From a virus: a stretch of DNA of 20,390 nucleotides. The position numbers and the translations under genes are program-made. This document shows positions 1 through 7,034 of this stretch, piece after piece. Numbering within the stretch: the stretch's first letter is position 1; every line of letters starts with the position of its first letter. Under the pieces are notes generated by a model. That model did not search any database. It worked only from the letters and a program-made list of their open reading frames with translations, and was not told where the DNA came from. Location: positions 1-20,390 of IMG/VR virus record IMGVR_UViG_3300031951_013678; one strand, 5' to 3'.

Positions 1-2
1 GC

Positions 3-428
3 CTCGCCGAGCTCGAGGCCGTCGAGCCCTTAGCGCAGCGGTGGCGTGCGCACGAGGAAAGCGAGGCGAAGCGCCTGGACGCCGAGGCCGCCGCGCTGCC
101 CGAGGCCGTGCGTGCGCTGTACGCCGACGCGCAAGGGATCGACGCGAAATCGAAGGTCCTTGCCGCTTTTCGCGCTGCGGGTGGCGCACCCGCGGCGACA
201 AAGACTGTGGGCACTGCTCCTGCGATCGGTGCGCCGCCATCCGTGACCGCCGTTGACGTCGAGGCGGCCCTTGCCGATCCGACGGGCAAGAAGCTCGCCG
301 AGATCAAGGCCCGCGACCCCGGCGCCGTCGCTCAATTCTTTTCTTCGCTGCTCGGCAAGCGTGCTGGCAGCAATTCCCTTGGCGTCGGGCGGTTCTCTGC
401 CCGCCCGACCAAGGCGCCCAACGCATAA
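3..428 (+). CDS. probable scaffolding protein, C-terminal part (partial)
   Basis: An open frame enters from the left edge and ends at TAA 426-428, giving 142 residues with no start in the window. The first 60 or so residues are charged, Ala/Glu/Arg-rich and look helical. A low-complexity Ala/Pro/Thr stretch follows, then a compact end that contains the string AQFFSSLLGKRAG. It lies 29 bases before the major capsid gene, the usual place for a phage scaffolding or protease-scaffold protein that guides capsid assembly, and the helical, low-complexity make-up agrees. There is no diagnostic motif, so the role rests on position and composition. It could be another head protein. Confidence 0.55.
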   Translation, partial: LAELEAVEPLAQRWRAHEESEAKRLDAEAAALPEAVRALYADAQGIDAKSKVLAAFRAAGGAPAATKTVGTAPAIGAPPSVTAVDVEAALADPTGKKLAEIKARDPGAVAQFFSSLLGKRAGSNSLGVGRFSARPTKAPNA

Positions 429-457
429 GCGCCACGAGCGCCTGAGAGGACCACACC

Positions 458-1471
458 ATGGCACAGACCACTTCCACCACCGTCGCCAATTGGCTGCTTA
501 CCGAGGTCATGTCGCAGATTGCGCTTGACCCCCTCCGCGGCAAGTACGCGCTGCTGCCCTTCTTGAACATGGCCGACATCTCGGGCCGCGCGACGAAGAA
601 CCGCAAGATCCGTAAGAAGAATGCGATCGCCGCCGCTGTCGACGACAGCGAGGGCGTCGACTTCACCGCGTCCGCTGTCGCGCTCGGTGTCGCCAGCAAC
701 GTCACGATCACGCCCACCACCAAGGTGCAGGGCGTCGAGTTGACCACCGATGCGATCGAGCTCGCCCTGCCGGGCGTTGCGCGTTCGCAGGTCGTCGCCG
801 CCATCCAGTCCGGCAGCCCCGCGGCCCTGCCGCTCGTGCGCGACGCGATGACGGAAATCCTCGAGGCGCACTACCTCCGCGCCGAGACGGACGCCCTGGC
901 GCTGTTCTCGGGCCTGTCGGAGTCGGCGTCGTCCAGCGGTGCCAACCCCACCGCCGCGCCGCTGAGTTTCGCCACGCTGCTTGAAGCGATGCTCAAGCTG
1001 CTCGACAACAACCCGGCGAGCGAGGACCTGGTCTTCGTCCTCGACGAGGTTGGCGTCGCCGACCTGCGCACGCTGGCGGCCTCTGGTGCTGGCGCGGCCC
1101 TGTCGTCGATCTTCACTGGCGGCGGCGCGGGTGACCTCGCGTTCTTCAACCACCGCCCCGACGTGTCGCGCAACGGGTTCCGCGGTTCGTTCGCCGGGAT
1201 TCCGATCTACGCGGCGAACAAGGCGATCATGGCCACGGCGAACACCGGCGCCGCCGACCGCGTCGGTGCCCTGATTGTCGCTGGCCGCGGCGAGACTGGC
1301 GCTCCGGGCAGCGTGCGCGGCTTCGCCGAGCTGACCGAGCGGTACGAGCCCTCGCTCGGCTTCGAATACGATCTGGGCAAGGATTCGCTCCTCGCCGTGG
1401 GTCGTTGGTGCTGGGCTGTTGCCGAGCACACCGACGAGCACGGGGTCAAGATCATCTACGATAAGACCTGA
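458..1471 (+). CDS. major capsid protein, HK97-fold type
   Basis: The product has 337 residues. It is the likely shell-forming protein of the head. The length is normal for HK97-fold capsid proteins. The order of parts fits: a basic N-terminal stretch around residues 45-58 (RATKNRKIRKKN), an extended beta region, a long helix around residues 125-150 (RDAMTEILEAHYLRAETDALAL), a segment resembling the P-domain (SFATLLEAMLKLLDNNPASEDLVF cut here for length), and a C-terminal beta region ending in a block with FEYDLGKDSLLAVGRW. ATG 458 follows GAGAGGA at good spacing. A strong terminator follows the gene. The preceding gene looks like a scaffold. Identification is from overall pattern, as HK97 capsids have no short signature. 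Confidence 0.8.
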   Translation: MAQTTSTTVANWLLTEVMSQIALDPLRGKYALLPFLNMADISGRATKNRKIRKKNAIAAAVDDSEGVDFTASAVALGVASNVTITPTTKVQGVELTTDAIELALPGVARSQVVAAIQSGSPAALPLVRDAMTEILEAHYLRAETDALALFSGLSESASSSGANPTAAPLSFATLLEAMLKLLDNNPASEDLVFVLDEVGVADLRTLAASGAGAALSSIFTGGGAGDLAFFNHRPDVSRNGFRGSFAGIPIYAANKAIMATANTGAADRVGALIVAGRGETGAPGSVRGFAELTERYEPSLGFEYDLGKDSLLAVGRWCWAVAEHTDEHGVKIIYDKT

Positions 1472-1481
1472 GATTGACGAC

Positions 1482-1514
1482 GAGGAAGGGGGCCACCCGG
1501 CCCCCTTCCTCTTT
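1482..1514 (+). terminator. strong hairpin terminator behind the capsid gene
   Basis: A perfect 13-bp stem, GAGGAAGGGGGCC (1482-1494) pairing with GGCCCCCTTCCTC (1499-1511), closes a 4-base ACCC loop and is followed by TTT CCCT. It starts 10 bases after the capsid stop codon. The very GC-rich stem and short T-run suit an intrinsic terminator or transcript-end stabiliser on the plus strand. The T-run is short, so read-through to later genes is likely. Confidence 0.8.
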
Positions 1515-1537
1515 CCCTCCTACGAGGCGCACGACCG

Positions 1538-2011
1538 ATGAAGCGAACGATCCGACTGAAAAGCATCAAGGACACCCACCTCGTCGACTTCGTCGACGGC
1601 GGCATCGACCGCGAGGGCGAGCCCACATCGCAGCGTCAGGCATTGACGCGCGTACTGGGAAAGCGCGTGACCGCAACGGTCGACGGGAAGGAGCACGTCC
1701 TTCCGGTGTTCCTCGTCGTCGACGTGGGCGAGTGGCGCCTGGCGCATAACGAGCGTCTGCCGATGGGCGACGAATTCATCGCCTACGACCAAGATGTCGT
1801 CCGGCGCGAGCATCCCGAGCGGCTGCTTTCCGTTTGGGAGAAGGCCCGCGCACAATTCCTCTCTGCCTCGTCCGAGCGGCGGCGGTATGCTGAACAGCAG
1901 GCCGAGCAGGCGCAGTCGCAGGACGTGGCGAAGGTCATTTCCCAGATGGTCCGCACCATCTCGACGCAGACTGCGGCGCCGGCCATGCGGAAGGGAGGCC
2001 CGAATGTCTGA
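1538..2011 (+). CDS. hypothetical head-region protein
   Basis: The product has 157 residues and I do not recognise its family. The N-terminal half (residues 1-75) alternates charged and hydrophobic residues as in a small beta fold. The second half, from about residue 90, is helical and rich in Arg, Gln and Glu, with a possible coiled coil around SSERRRYAEQQAEQAQSQ. ATG 1538 lies 10 bases after GAGG. It is the first gene after the capsid terminator and overlaps the next gene by 8 bases. By place it could be a neck, head-completion or minor head protein. No function is claimed. Confidence 0.7.
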   Translation: MKRTIRLKSIKDTHLVDFVDGGIDREGEPTSQRQALTRVLGKRVTATVDGKEHVLPVFLVVDVGEWRLAHNERLPMGDEFIAYDQDVVRREHPERLLSVWEKARAQFLSASSERRRYAEQQAEQAQSQDVAKVISQMVRTISTQTAAPAMRKGGPNV

Positions 2012-2150
2012 CGTCAAGCGATCCACCGTCGAGAAGGCGGCCGAGCAGTTGAAGAAGTCCAATCCTTCGATGTCGTCGGAGAAGGCGCACAAGATTGCCC
2101 GCGAGGGCGCCGAAAAGATCAACCGCGAGCGGCGCTCGCAGGAGAAGTGA
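2004..2150 (+). CDS. small basic helical protein
   Basis: The product has 48 residues: MSDVKRSTVEKAAEQLKKSN, then a Ser-rich turn and a Lys/Arg/Glu-rich helix ending RRSQEK. ATG 2004 follows AGGGAGG, the best ribosome-binding site nearby, and overlaps the previous stop in ATGTCTGA. That overlap and site choose this start over longer in-frame extensions that would run through the previous gene. The charge pattern suggests a short helical hairpin. No family is recognised. It could assist head assembly or bind nucleic acid, but nothing in the sequence proves either. Confidence 0.65.
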   Translation: MSDVKRSTVEKAAEQLKKSNPSMSSEKAHKIAREGAEKINRERRSQEK

Positions 2151-2153
2151 CCC

Positions 2154-2558
2154 GTGGCTATTCGCATCGCTGACAGCGTCCGCACCAACCGCGTTGACCA
2201 GATCCGCGCCGCCATCGACGCCGGTGCCGGCGCTGGCCTGGTCCGCATCTACAGCGGCAGCAAGCCGGCCAAGGGTGGCGTGCCCTCGGGCTCGCTGCTC
2301 GCCGAAATCACCCTCGCCGACCCGTGCGGCACGTCGACGACCGGCGTTTTGACGTTCTCGTCGATGCCGCGCACCGACGCGAGCGCGAACAACACCGGAA
2401 CCGCGGCGTTCTTCTATCTCGTCGACAGCACTGGCGCGTTCGTCTGCGATGGCGACATCGCCACGTCGGGCAGCGACCTCAACCTGACGACGACGTCGAT
2501 CACGGCGGGCCAGCCTGTTGAGATTACCTCGTTCACGATCACCGACGGCAACAATTGA
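2154..2558 (+). CDS. probable small virion protein
   Basis: The product has 134 residues and starts at GTG 2154, with AGGAG nine bases upstream. After a short helix (residues 8-24) the chain is beta-rich and full of Thr, Ser and Gly, for example LTFSSMPRTDASANNTGTAA and the C-terminal TSITAGQPVEITSFTITDGN. Such short beta-sandwich-like proteins next to capsid genes are often decoration or neck proteins. That role is inferred from position and composition only. The stop TGA shares one base with the ATG of the next gene (TGATG), so translation is probably coupled. Confidence 0.65.
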   Translation: MAIRIADSVRTNRVDQIRAAIDAGAGAGLVRIYSGSKPAKGGVPSGSLLAEITLADPCGTSTTGVLTFSSMPRTDASANNTGTAAFFYLVDSTGAFVCDGDIATSGSDLNLTTTSITAGQPVEITSFTITDGNN

Positions 2559-2782
2559 TGTCGCAGGCTGTCGATCCGTCGCAAAACCTCGGGCACGCAG
2601 CGTGGTCGCCTGTGGCGGCCCCTGCGGGCGAGGATGGGGCCACGCACGTCTTTTGGGCGTGCGACGCCTGCGGGGCCATCGTGGGCTTCTGGCGCCCCGG
2701 TCACGGGAGCGAGCCCACATCCACCGAGGACGAACCGCCAACCGATGTCGGGGCGTATGCTGGCCGAGTCTGCGGAACCTGA
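2558..2782 (+). CDS. small CxxC-containing protein
   Basis: The product has 74 residues from ATG 2558. This start overlaps the previous stop (TGATG) and is preferred to a TTG one codon earlier. A single CxxC pair occurs in the segment HVFWACDACGAIVGFWRPG, with a third Cys near the C-terminus (RVCGT). The rest is Pro/Glu/Asp-rich and probably flexible. The Cys pair could bind zinc or be redox-active, but only two closely spaced ligands plus one distant Cys are visible, so neither is certain. No family is recognised. It lies between two likely virion genes. Confidence 0.6.
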   Translation: MSQAVDPSQNLGHAAWSPVAAPAGEDGATHVFWACDACGAIVGFWRPGHGSEPTSTEDEPPTDVGAYAGRVCGT

Positions 2783-2789
2783 GGAACCA

Positions 2790-3914
2790 ATGGCGAACAT
2801 CGTCAAGACCCGCAGCACGAACGCAAGCAAGCTGGAACGCTGGCTGGGCAAAGAGCAAGTCGAGGGCATTTCGTCGTCGATGCGCGGATGGTACGGGAAG
2901 CGTCCGATCCTTATCGGCGGCGTGCCCGGCGCGGGCGGCGTGTGGTGCGGCCGCGGCGGCGACTTCGTGGGCAAGATCGATGGCGGCGACTTCGTCGGCC
3001 TCGCTGAACGCTGCGTCGAGCGCGTCGATCACGCCGTCGCCAAGATCGCCGGGCGTCATCGGATGCACGGGTTCTCGTCGCTGTCGGACCTCATCAACGA
3101 GGTGTCGAACTTCGGCAAGCGCAGGGACTTCACGTTCAACAAAGCAGGCACGACTGCCGTCGTTGGCGGAACCAATTCGCTGTGGCGCGTCGGCGCCTAT
3201 CCGGCAGCGGCGAACGCGGCGAGCAACGCGCCCGGCGGCAACGTGCCCACCGACGCGACGCAGGGCGCGTTCTTCTTCGTCAATCCGACCTCGCCGGACA
3301 CGCAGCATTTCGTCCGCGCCGACGTGATGTCATCGGTCGCGCCGCGAAATCTGCTGCTGTACGATCGCATTTTCGAGGTGAACAAGACGATGTCGTCGAC
3401 GACGACGGAGGCCGTTAGCGGCACGCCGACGCGCTACCAGAACACCGCCGACGACCAGCCCGATTCCGCCGATGGCAACTTCCTTGGCATCGAGATTCAA
3501 GCGGCGCTCGGAGCTACGGCGCACAACTGGACCGTCTGCACCTACACCGATCACAACGGCAACGCGGCAACGCTGCCGTCGGTGACGGGCAACGCGAGCG
3601 GCATCGTCAACCGCCTCGATCACCCGCTCAATCAATGGTTCTGCCCGCTGGCGACGGGTGACAACGGGATTCGCACGTTGACGCAGATGCAGTGTTCGGC
3701 ATCGGTGACGGGAACGGTCGCGTTCTTCATCGGGCACCCGATCGCGTGGCTGCCGTGCGTCGTGGCGAACATGATCACGATCGTCGACGGCATCAACACG
3801 GCTTTCAATCTGACGCGCATCTTCGACGACGCTGCGCTTTCGTTCCTCGACGTCAACTGCGCGGCGACGACCGCGCCCACGTTCAACGGGATGTTCGCCA
3901 CGGCGTCGGGCTGA
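2790..3914 (+). CDS. putative virion structural protein
   Basis: The product has 374 residues. ATG 2790 lies five bases after GAGG and eight bases after the previous stop. An upstream in-frame ATG would overlap the previous gene by about 150 bases and lacks a good site. The N-terminal 40 residues are basic. A Gly-rich stretch follows (GGVWCGRGGDFVGKIDGGDF), then a long beta-rich, Asn/Thr/Ala-rich body and a hydrophobic C-terminal part (FFIGHPIAWLPCVVANMITI). The composition resembles the other virion proteins here. I do not recognise a family. It could be a minor head or tail-spike-like component. Confidence 0.65.
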   Translation: MANIVKTRSTNASKLERWLGKEQVEGISSSMRGWYGKRPILIGGVPGAGGVWCGRGGDFVGKIDGGDFVGLAERCVERVDHAVAKIAGRHRMHGFSSLSDLINEVSNFGKRRDFTFNKAGTTAVVGGTNSLWRVGAYPAAANAASNAPGGNVPTDATQGAFFFVNPTSPDTQHFVRADVMSSVAPRNLLLYDRIFEVNKTMSSTTTEAVSGTPTRYQNTADDQPDSADGNFLGIEIQAALGATAHNWTVCTYTDHNGNAATLPSVTGNASGIVNRLDHPLNQWFCPLATGDNGIRTLTQMQCSASVTGTVAFFIGHPIAWLPCVVANMITIVDGINTAFNLTRIFDDAALSFLDVNCAATTAPTFNGMFATASG

Positions 3915-3937
3915 ATAGACGATAGGGGGTCGCTGCC

Positions 3938-5143
3938 GTGCATAAAATTTCCGGCAACGGCCTCGTCGTCCAATCGTGGGCGCAGACGCAGTGGGCGCCC
4001 ACGCTCACTGCGCACGATCCCGACCCGCCGATCACGCTGGAAGATCCGCTCGGTGCCACAGGCACCGCGGCGATCACCCTCGCCACGGTCGTCTCGGCGG
4101 CTTCTGGCTCGCCGGTCGTCACGTCCTCGGGTGCGCCCACGCTGGCCACCGTCGTATCGGCTGGCGCAGGTTCGCCAAAGGTCACATCCTCGGGCTCGCC
4201 CACCCTCGACAGCGTCACCGTAGCGGGCGCAGGCGGGCCGCTGGCGGCCATCACGGGCACCGCGGCGGTCACCCTCGCCACGGTCGTCTCGGCGGCTTCT
4301 GGCTCGCCACGGGTCAATGGCAGCGGCGTCCCCACGCTGGCCACCGTGGTCAGCGCCGCCGCAGGGTCGCCGCGCATCGTCGGCACTGCCGCGCCCACGC
4401 TGGCCACGGTCACGAGCGCGGCCGCCGGCAGCCCGAGGATCGTCAGCACCGCGGCGATCACGCTGGCCACGGTCACGTCATCGGCGACGGGTAGCCCGCG
4501 CGTCACGTCCTCGGGTGCCGTCACCCTGGCATCCGTGGTGGTGGCGGCCGACGGCAACGTGGGCGCCGCAGCCCCCACGGGCACCGCCGCGATCGTCCTC
4601 GCCGACGTCGTCGCCGCAGCCGTCGGCACGCCGATCGTGGTCGGCAGCGTGGCCGCGACGCTGGGTGATGCCACGTCCTCGGCAGCGGGCACACCTGTCG
4701 TCAGCGGCACGCTGGTCCGCACCCTCGACACGGTCGCCATCGCCGCGGCGGGCGGGCAGAAGATCACGGGCGCCGCCGCGCCCACGCTGGCGTCGGTCAC
4801 GGTCGCCGCCTCGGGTATCGTCGCCACCTACGCCAGCGGGGCGCCCACGTTGGCGGACGTCATCCCGCAGGGCATCGGCAGCGCGGTTGAGGCAGCGTCG
4901 GGCGCCGTCGTCCTCGACGACACGGTGGCGCTCGGCGCGGGTCAGACGATCTACCCGGTGGGCGCCGCCACCATCGCCCTCGCCGATGCACTGGCCGCAG
5001 CGACGGGCACCGTGCGCACGCTCGGCACGGCGTCGATTGTCCTTGGTGGCGTCGTCAGCGATGGCGCCGTCGAGGTAGTGCGCGAGCAGAAATACCGGCG
5101 CACCAAGTCTCTCTTGGTGACGGTCGCCAACCGCTACCGATAG
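3938..5143 (+). CDS. repeat-built beta-rich structural protein
   Basis: The product has 401 residues from GTG 3938, eight bases after AGGGGG. After a 38-residue head (with WAQTQWAPTLTAHDPDPPI) come about 16 imperfect repeats of 19-26 residues. Each reads roughly G-T-A-A-x-T-L-A-T-V-x-S-A-A-x-G-S-P-x-V. A basic tail follows (KYRRTKSLLVTVANRYR). The alternation of Thr/Val/Leu with a Gly-Ser-Pro turn suggests two short strands per repeat, as in a beta-solenoid, fibre stalk or decoration protein. Conserved residues are structural, with no catalytic pattern. It sits between head genes and lysis genes. A fibre or head-decorating role is inference. Repeats 1-3 and 4-6 look recently duplicated. Confidence 0.75.
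   Translation: MHKISGNGLVVQSWAQTQWAPTLTAHDPDPPITLEDPLGATGTAAITLATVVSAASGSPVVTSSGAPTLATVVSAGAGSPKVTSSGSPTLDSVTVAGAGGPLAAITGTAAVTLATVVSAASGSPRVNGSGVPTLATVVSAAAGSPRIVGTAAPTLATVTSAAAGSPRIVSTAAITLATVTSSATGSPRVTSSGAVTLASVVVAADGNVGAAAPTGTAAIVLADVVAAAVGTPIVVGSVAATLGDATSSAAGTPVVSGTLVRTLDTVAIAAAGGQKITGAAAPTLASVTVAASGIVATYASGAPTLADVIPQGIGSAVEAASGAVVLDDTVALGAGQTIYPVGAATIALADALAAATGTVRTLGTASIVLGGVVSDGAVEVVREQKYRRTKSLLVTVANRYR
4052..5080 (+). repeat. coding repeat array, about 16 units of about 21 codons
   Basis: The array makes up most of the preceding gene. Unit starts are marked by Gly at the head of each GTAA/GAPT/GAVT-like motif. At DNA level two segments of 53 bases, 4061-4113 and 4256-4308, differ at a single base and are 195 bases (65 codons, three units) apart. 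Other units have diverged at DNA level but keep the protein pattern. Confidence 0.85.
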
Positions 5144-5250
5144 GGCTGCACAGCGCATCCGGGCGTGCTATGCTGTGCGCATCCCGCTTCGGCGGCGTCT
5201 CCCTTGGCATCCACCAAGGCGCTTACGCAGACCGTTTCGGGGGCTCGCAA
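5144..5250 (+). promoter_or_regulatory. gap before lysis genes with possible promoter and inverted repeats
   Basis: This is the largest non-coding gap in the plus-strand operon. It contains GCACAGC (5148-5154) and its inverse GCTGTGC (5172-5178), a direct repeat of GCGCATCC at 5153-5160 and 5177-5184, and a 6-bp hairpin CCTTGG/CCAAGG with a 6-base loop (5202-5219). TGCACA (5147-5152) and TATGCT (5169-5174), 16 bases apart, each match four of six positions of sigma-70 boxes. A promoter or operator for the lysis block is possible but unproven. Confidence 0.35.
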
Positions 5251-5487
5251 ATGGAGCAGATCGCCGCCGCTGTGCTGTCCGCTGTCGCTGGCGCTGCCGC
5301 CGCGTGGGCGACGACGCAAAGCAGGATCAAGCGGCTGGAAGAAGTCTCTGCCGAATTGAAGGCCGACAAGGCAAGTAAGGAATCCCTCGACGCTGTGCGC
5401 ACCGCTGTCGACCGCTTGCGGGAGGACCTCGACAAGCGGTTCGACCGTCTCGAGGACGCCATCCGGAACATCAAGGGGAAGCCATGA
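5251..5487 (+). CDS. small membrane protein with coiled coil, lysis-associated
   Basis: The product has 78 residues from ATG 5251, with a GGGGG run 5239-5243 upstream. A longer in-frame start at 5170 is possible but would use the regulatory-looking gap. Residues 3-21 (QIAAAVLSAVAGAAAAWAT) form one hydrophobic segment. From residue 24 to the end the chain is highly charged with Leu/Val heptads (RIKRLEEVSAELK, then VDRLREDLDKRFDRLEDAI), a clear coiled coil. The stop overlaps the next start in ATGA. Next to a holin-like gene and a lysin, it may be a holin, an antiholin or an anchoring subunit. It has no lipobox. Confidence 0.65.
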   Translation: MEQIAAAVLSAVAGAAAAWATTQSRIKRLEEVSAELKADKASKESLDAVRTAVDRLREDLDKRFDRLEDAIRNIKGKP

Positions 5488-5705
5488 TCGAGAAGATGAT
5501 TGAGGACGTCGCCACGCCCAACGCGCTCGTTAACATCGTTGCCGTGCTGCTGGCACTGTTCGCGCGTGACATCGTCGTCGGCGCACTGCGAGCCATCGCA
5601 AAGCGCGTGAAAGAGGACCGCGACTCGTCCAACGATTGGATTGCGGACGCTGCCCTGGTGATCGTCGGCGCCGTCGAGAAGGTGCGCGTCCCGGGCCGCA
5701 AGTGA
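5484..5705 (+). CDS. holin-like small membrane protein
   Basis: The product has 73 residues from ATG 5484, overlapping the previous stop (ATGA) and preceded by AAGGGGAAG. There are two hydrophobic stretches, about residues 14-37 (ALVNIVAVLLALFARDIVVG) and 51-65 (WIADAALVIVGAVE). A charged segment lies between them (KRVKEDRDSS) and a basic end follows (KVRVPGRK). Size, two possible membrane spans, basic tail and position directly before the lysin fit a holin, which would form holes in the inner membrane at the end of infection. Holins are too varied for a certain call. The stop overlaps the lysin start in GTGA. Confidence 0.6.
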   Translation: MIEKMIEDVATPNALVNIVAVLLALFARDIVVGALRAIAKRVKEDRDSSNDWIADAALVIVGAVEKVRVPGRK

Positions 5706-6241
5706 GCACCCCGCGCTACAAGCAAGCCGACCAGCGGTGGTCGCAGGCGACGTTGGGCTTTGGCCCGTCGACGATCGGCCGATCGGGCTGCCTGCTGGTC
5801 TGTCTCTGCGAGGCGGCCCGCGTGCTGCGCGGCGTGGAGATGCCGCCGCCGCTGCTCAACTCGGCAGGCATCGACCGCAAAGCGTTTTTGCACAGCATGG
5901 CGATCACCGCGCAACTCGGCGGCCTCGCTGGCCTCGTCGTCAGCGAGAAGATCACGGGCGATGCCTCGCAACTTCGCGGCGCGATCGGCGAGGCGTTCCG
6001 CGGGGGCGGCTTGACCATCGCGCACGTTGACCACACTGGCGACGTGTTCGGCGACCATTTCGTGCTGCTGCTGGGCGAGGGCCATGACGCCAGCGGCAAC
6101 AAGCGAATCACCTACGCAGACCCGGCGACGGGGCGCGAGGCCGAGCTAGACGCGGTCAACCTGTGCGGCATCACCGTCTGGGGCACGCGCCCAAAGCAGT
6201 ACCGCGTCATCAGCGTGCGCACGGTGACAGCCGCTACCTGA
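5702..6241 (+). CDS. C39-like cysteine peptidase, probable endolysin
   Basis: The product has 179 residues from GTG 5702 (GTGA overlap with the previous stop). A longer upstream start would run through the holin-like gene. The papain-fold C39-like pattern is visible. YKQADQRWSQATLG holds the usual Gln/Trp near the N-terminus, and TIGRSGC provides the likely nucleophile Cys30. FGDHFVLLLG provides His119 and ITYADPATG provides Asp140. The Cys-His-Asp order and spacing match peptidases of the C39_2 type. Such domains occur in phage lysins that cut peptide bonds in the cell wall. No signal peptide or separate wall-binding domain is seen. The neighbouring holin-like genes support a lysis role. A structural peptidase is the alternative. 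Confidence 0.75.
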   Translation: MSTPRYKQADQRWSQATLGFGPSTIGRSGCLLVCLCEAARVLRGVEMPPPLLNSAGIDRKAFLHSMAITAQLGGLAGLVVSEKITGDASQLRGAIGEAFRGGGLTIAHVDHTGDVFGDHFVLLLGEGHDASGNKRITYADPATGREAELDAVNLCGITVWGTRPKQYRVISVRTVTAAT

Positions 6242-6254
6242 CGACGGGGGCGAC

Positions 6255-7034
6255 GTGACCAAGCCAAAGAAGAAGCACAAGACGCGCGAGGACGTCGAGC
6301 ACATCCTAGTGTGCTCGGACGTCCACGTCCCCTACCATGACCCGTTCGCCTGGCGTGCGTTCCTCGCACGCCTCGACGACGTGCGGCCCGATCGGCTGGT
6401 CATCAATGGCGATTTCGCTGACTTCCTTTCCGTCTCGCTGCACGAGGACGGACAGCCAGCGCCCGAATTCGCTGCCGAGGTCGAGGCCGTGAAAAACGAA
6501 CTCGCGCGGCTGCGGGCGTCGATGGGACAGCGCCCCATCCACTACGTCGAGGGCAACCACGAGCACCGATACGTCAGGTACGTCGCCAAAAGGGCGCCAG
6601 TGCTGCGCGGGCGCGAGACGTGGCAATCGGCCCTCGGCCTCGTCGACCTCGGCATCACGTCGACGTCATACGGCAAGGTCCACAAAATCGGACATCTTGG
6701 ATTCACCCACGGGGTGTACGCGGGCGACGCCTACGCGAAGCAGCACCTCCTGCGGTACGGGATGTCCCTCGTTATCGGGCACTGCCACCGCGCACAGATC
6801 CACACGATGCCCGTCGCTGGCGCCGATGGCTCGCAGCACGTCCGCGGAGGCTTCGGGATTCCTTGCCTCGCCCCCGTCGACGAGGCGCCCTATCTGAAAG
6901 GCCCGACCGGATGGACGCAGGGGCATGGAGAATTCTGGGTCGAGCGCGAGTCTGGGCGTTTTACCGCCGACGTCGTCATCTACACCGGGCAACGCTTCTG
7001 GCGGGACGGCAAGTGCTACGACGGGAGGGCGTGA
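6255..7034 (+). CDS. calcineurin-like metallophosphoesterase
   Basis: The product has 259 residues from GTG 6255, just after a GGGGG run. All metal-binding motifs of the family appear in order: SDVHVPY (Asp22, His24), NGDFAD (Asp53), GNHEHR (Asn101, His102), FTHG (His152) and GHCHR (His176, His178). The protein should hold two metal ions and split phosphoesters. The target (nucleic acid end, cyclic nucleotide or small molecule) cannot be read from the sequence. The N-terminus is very basic (KPKKKHKTR). It lies between the lysin and a small membrane protein, inside a structural operon, an unusual place for such an enzyme. The family assignment is firm and the biological role is open. Confidence 0.88.
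   Translation: MTKPKKKHKTREDVEHILVCSDVHVPYHDPFAWRAFLARLDDVRPDRLVINGDFADFLSVSLHEDGQPAPEFAAEVEAVKNELARLRASMGQRPIHYVEGNHEHRYVRYVAKRAPVLRGRETWQSALGLVDLGITSTSYGKVHKIGHLGFTHGVYAGDAYAKQHLLRYGMSLVIGHCHRAQIHTMPVAGADGSQHVRGGFGIPCLAPVDEAPYLKGPTGWTQGHGEFWVERESGRFTADVVIYTGQRFWRDGKCYDGRA

Noticed and set aside
332-1441. Long minus-strand open frame opposite the capsid gene
   Set aside because: It is Arg/Gly-rich with a repetitive, non-globular look and mirrors the capsid codons. It has no binding site or plausible neighbours. High G+C makes such antisense frames common.
2634-2789. Longer N-terminus for the structural protein that starts at 2790
   Set aside because: It would overlap the CxxC gene in another frame and lacks a good ribosome site, whereas ATG 2790 follows GAGG at five bases.
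1935-3308. Minus-strand open frame of 457 codons
   Set aside because: It runs opposite five coupled plus-strand genes with good start sites and has the Arg-rich composition of a shadow frame.
4052-5080. CRISPR-like or tandem DNA repeat
   Set aside because: The repeats are in frame, differ strongly at DNA level and keep a protein pattern, so they are coding repeats.
5202-5219. CCTTGG/CCAAGG hairpin as a terminator
   Set aside because: The stem is only 6 bp and no T-run follows, so it is listed only as part of a control-like gap.
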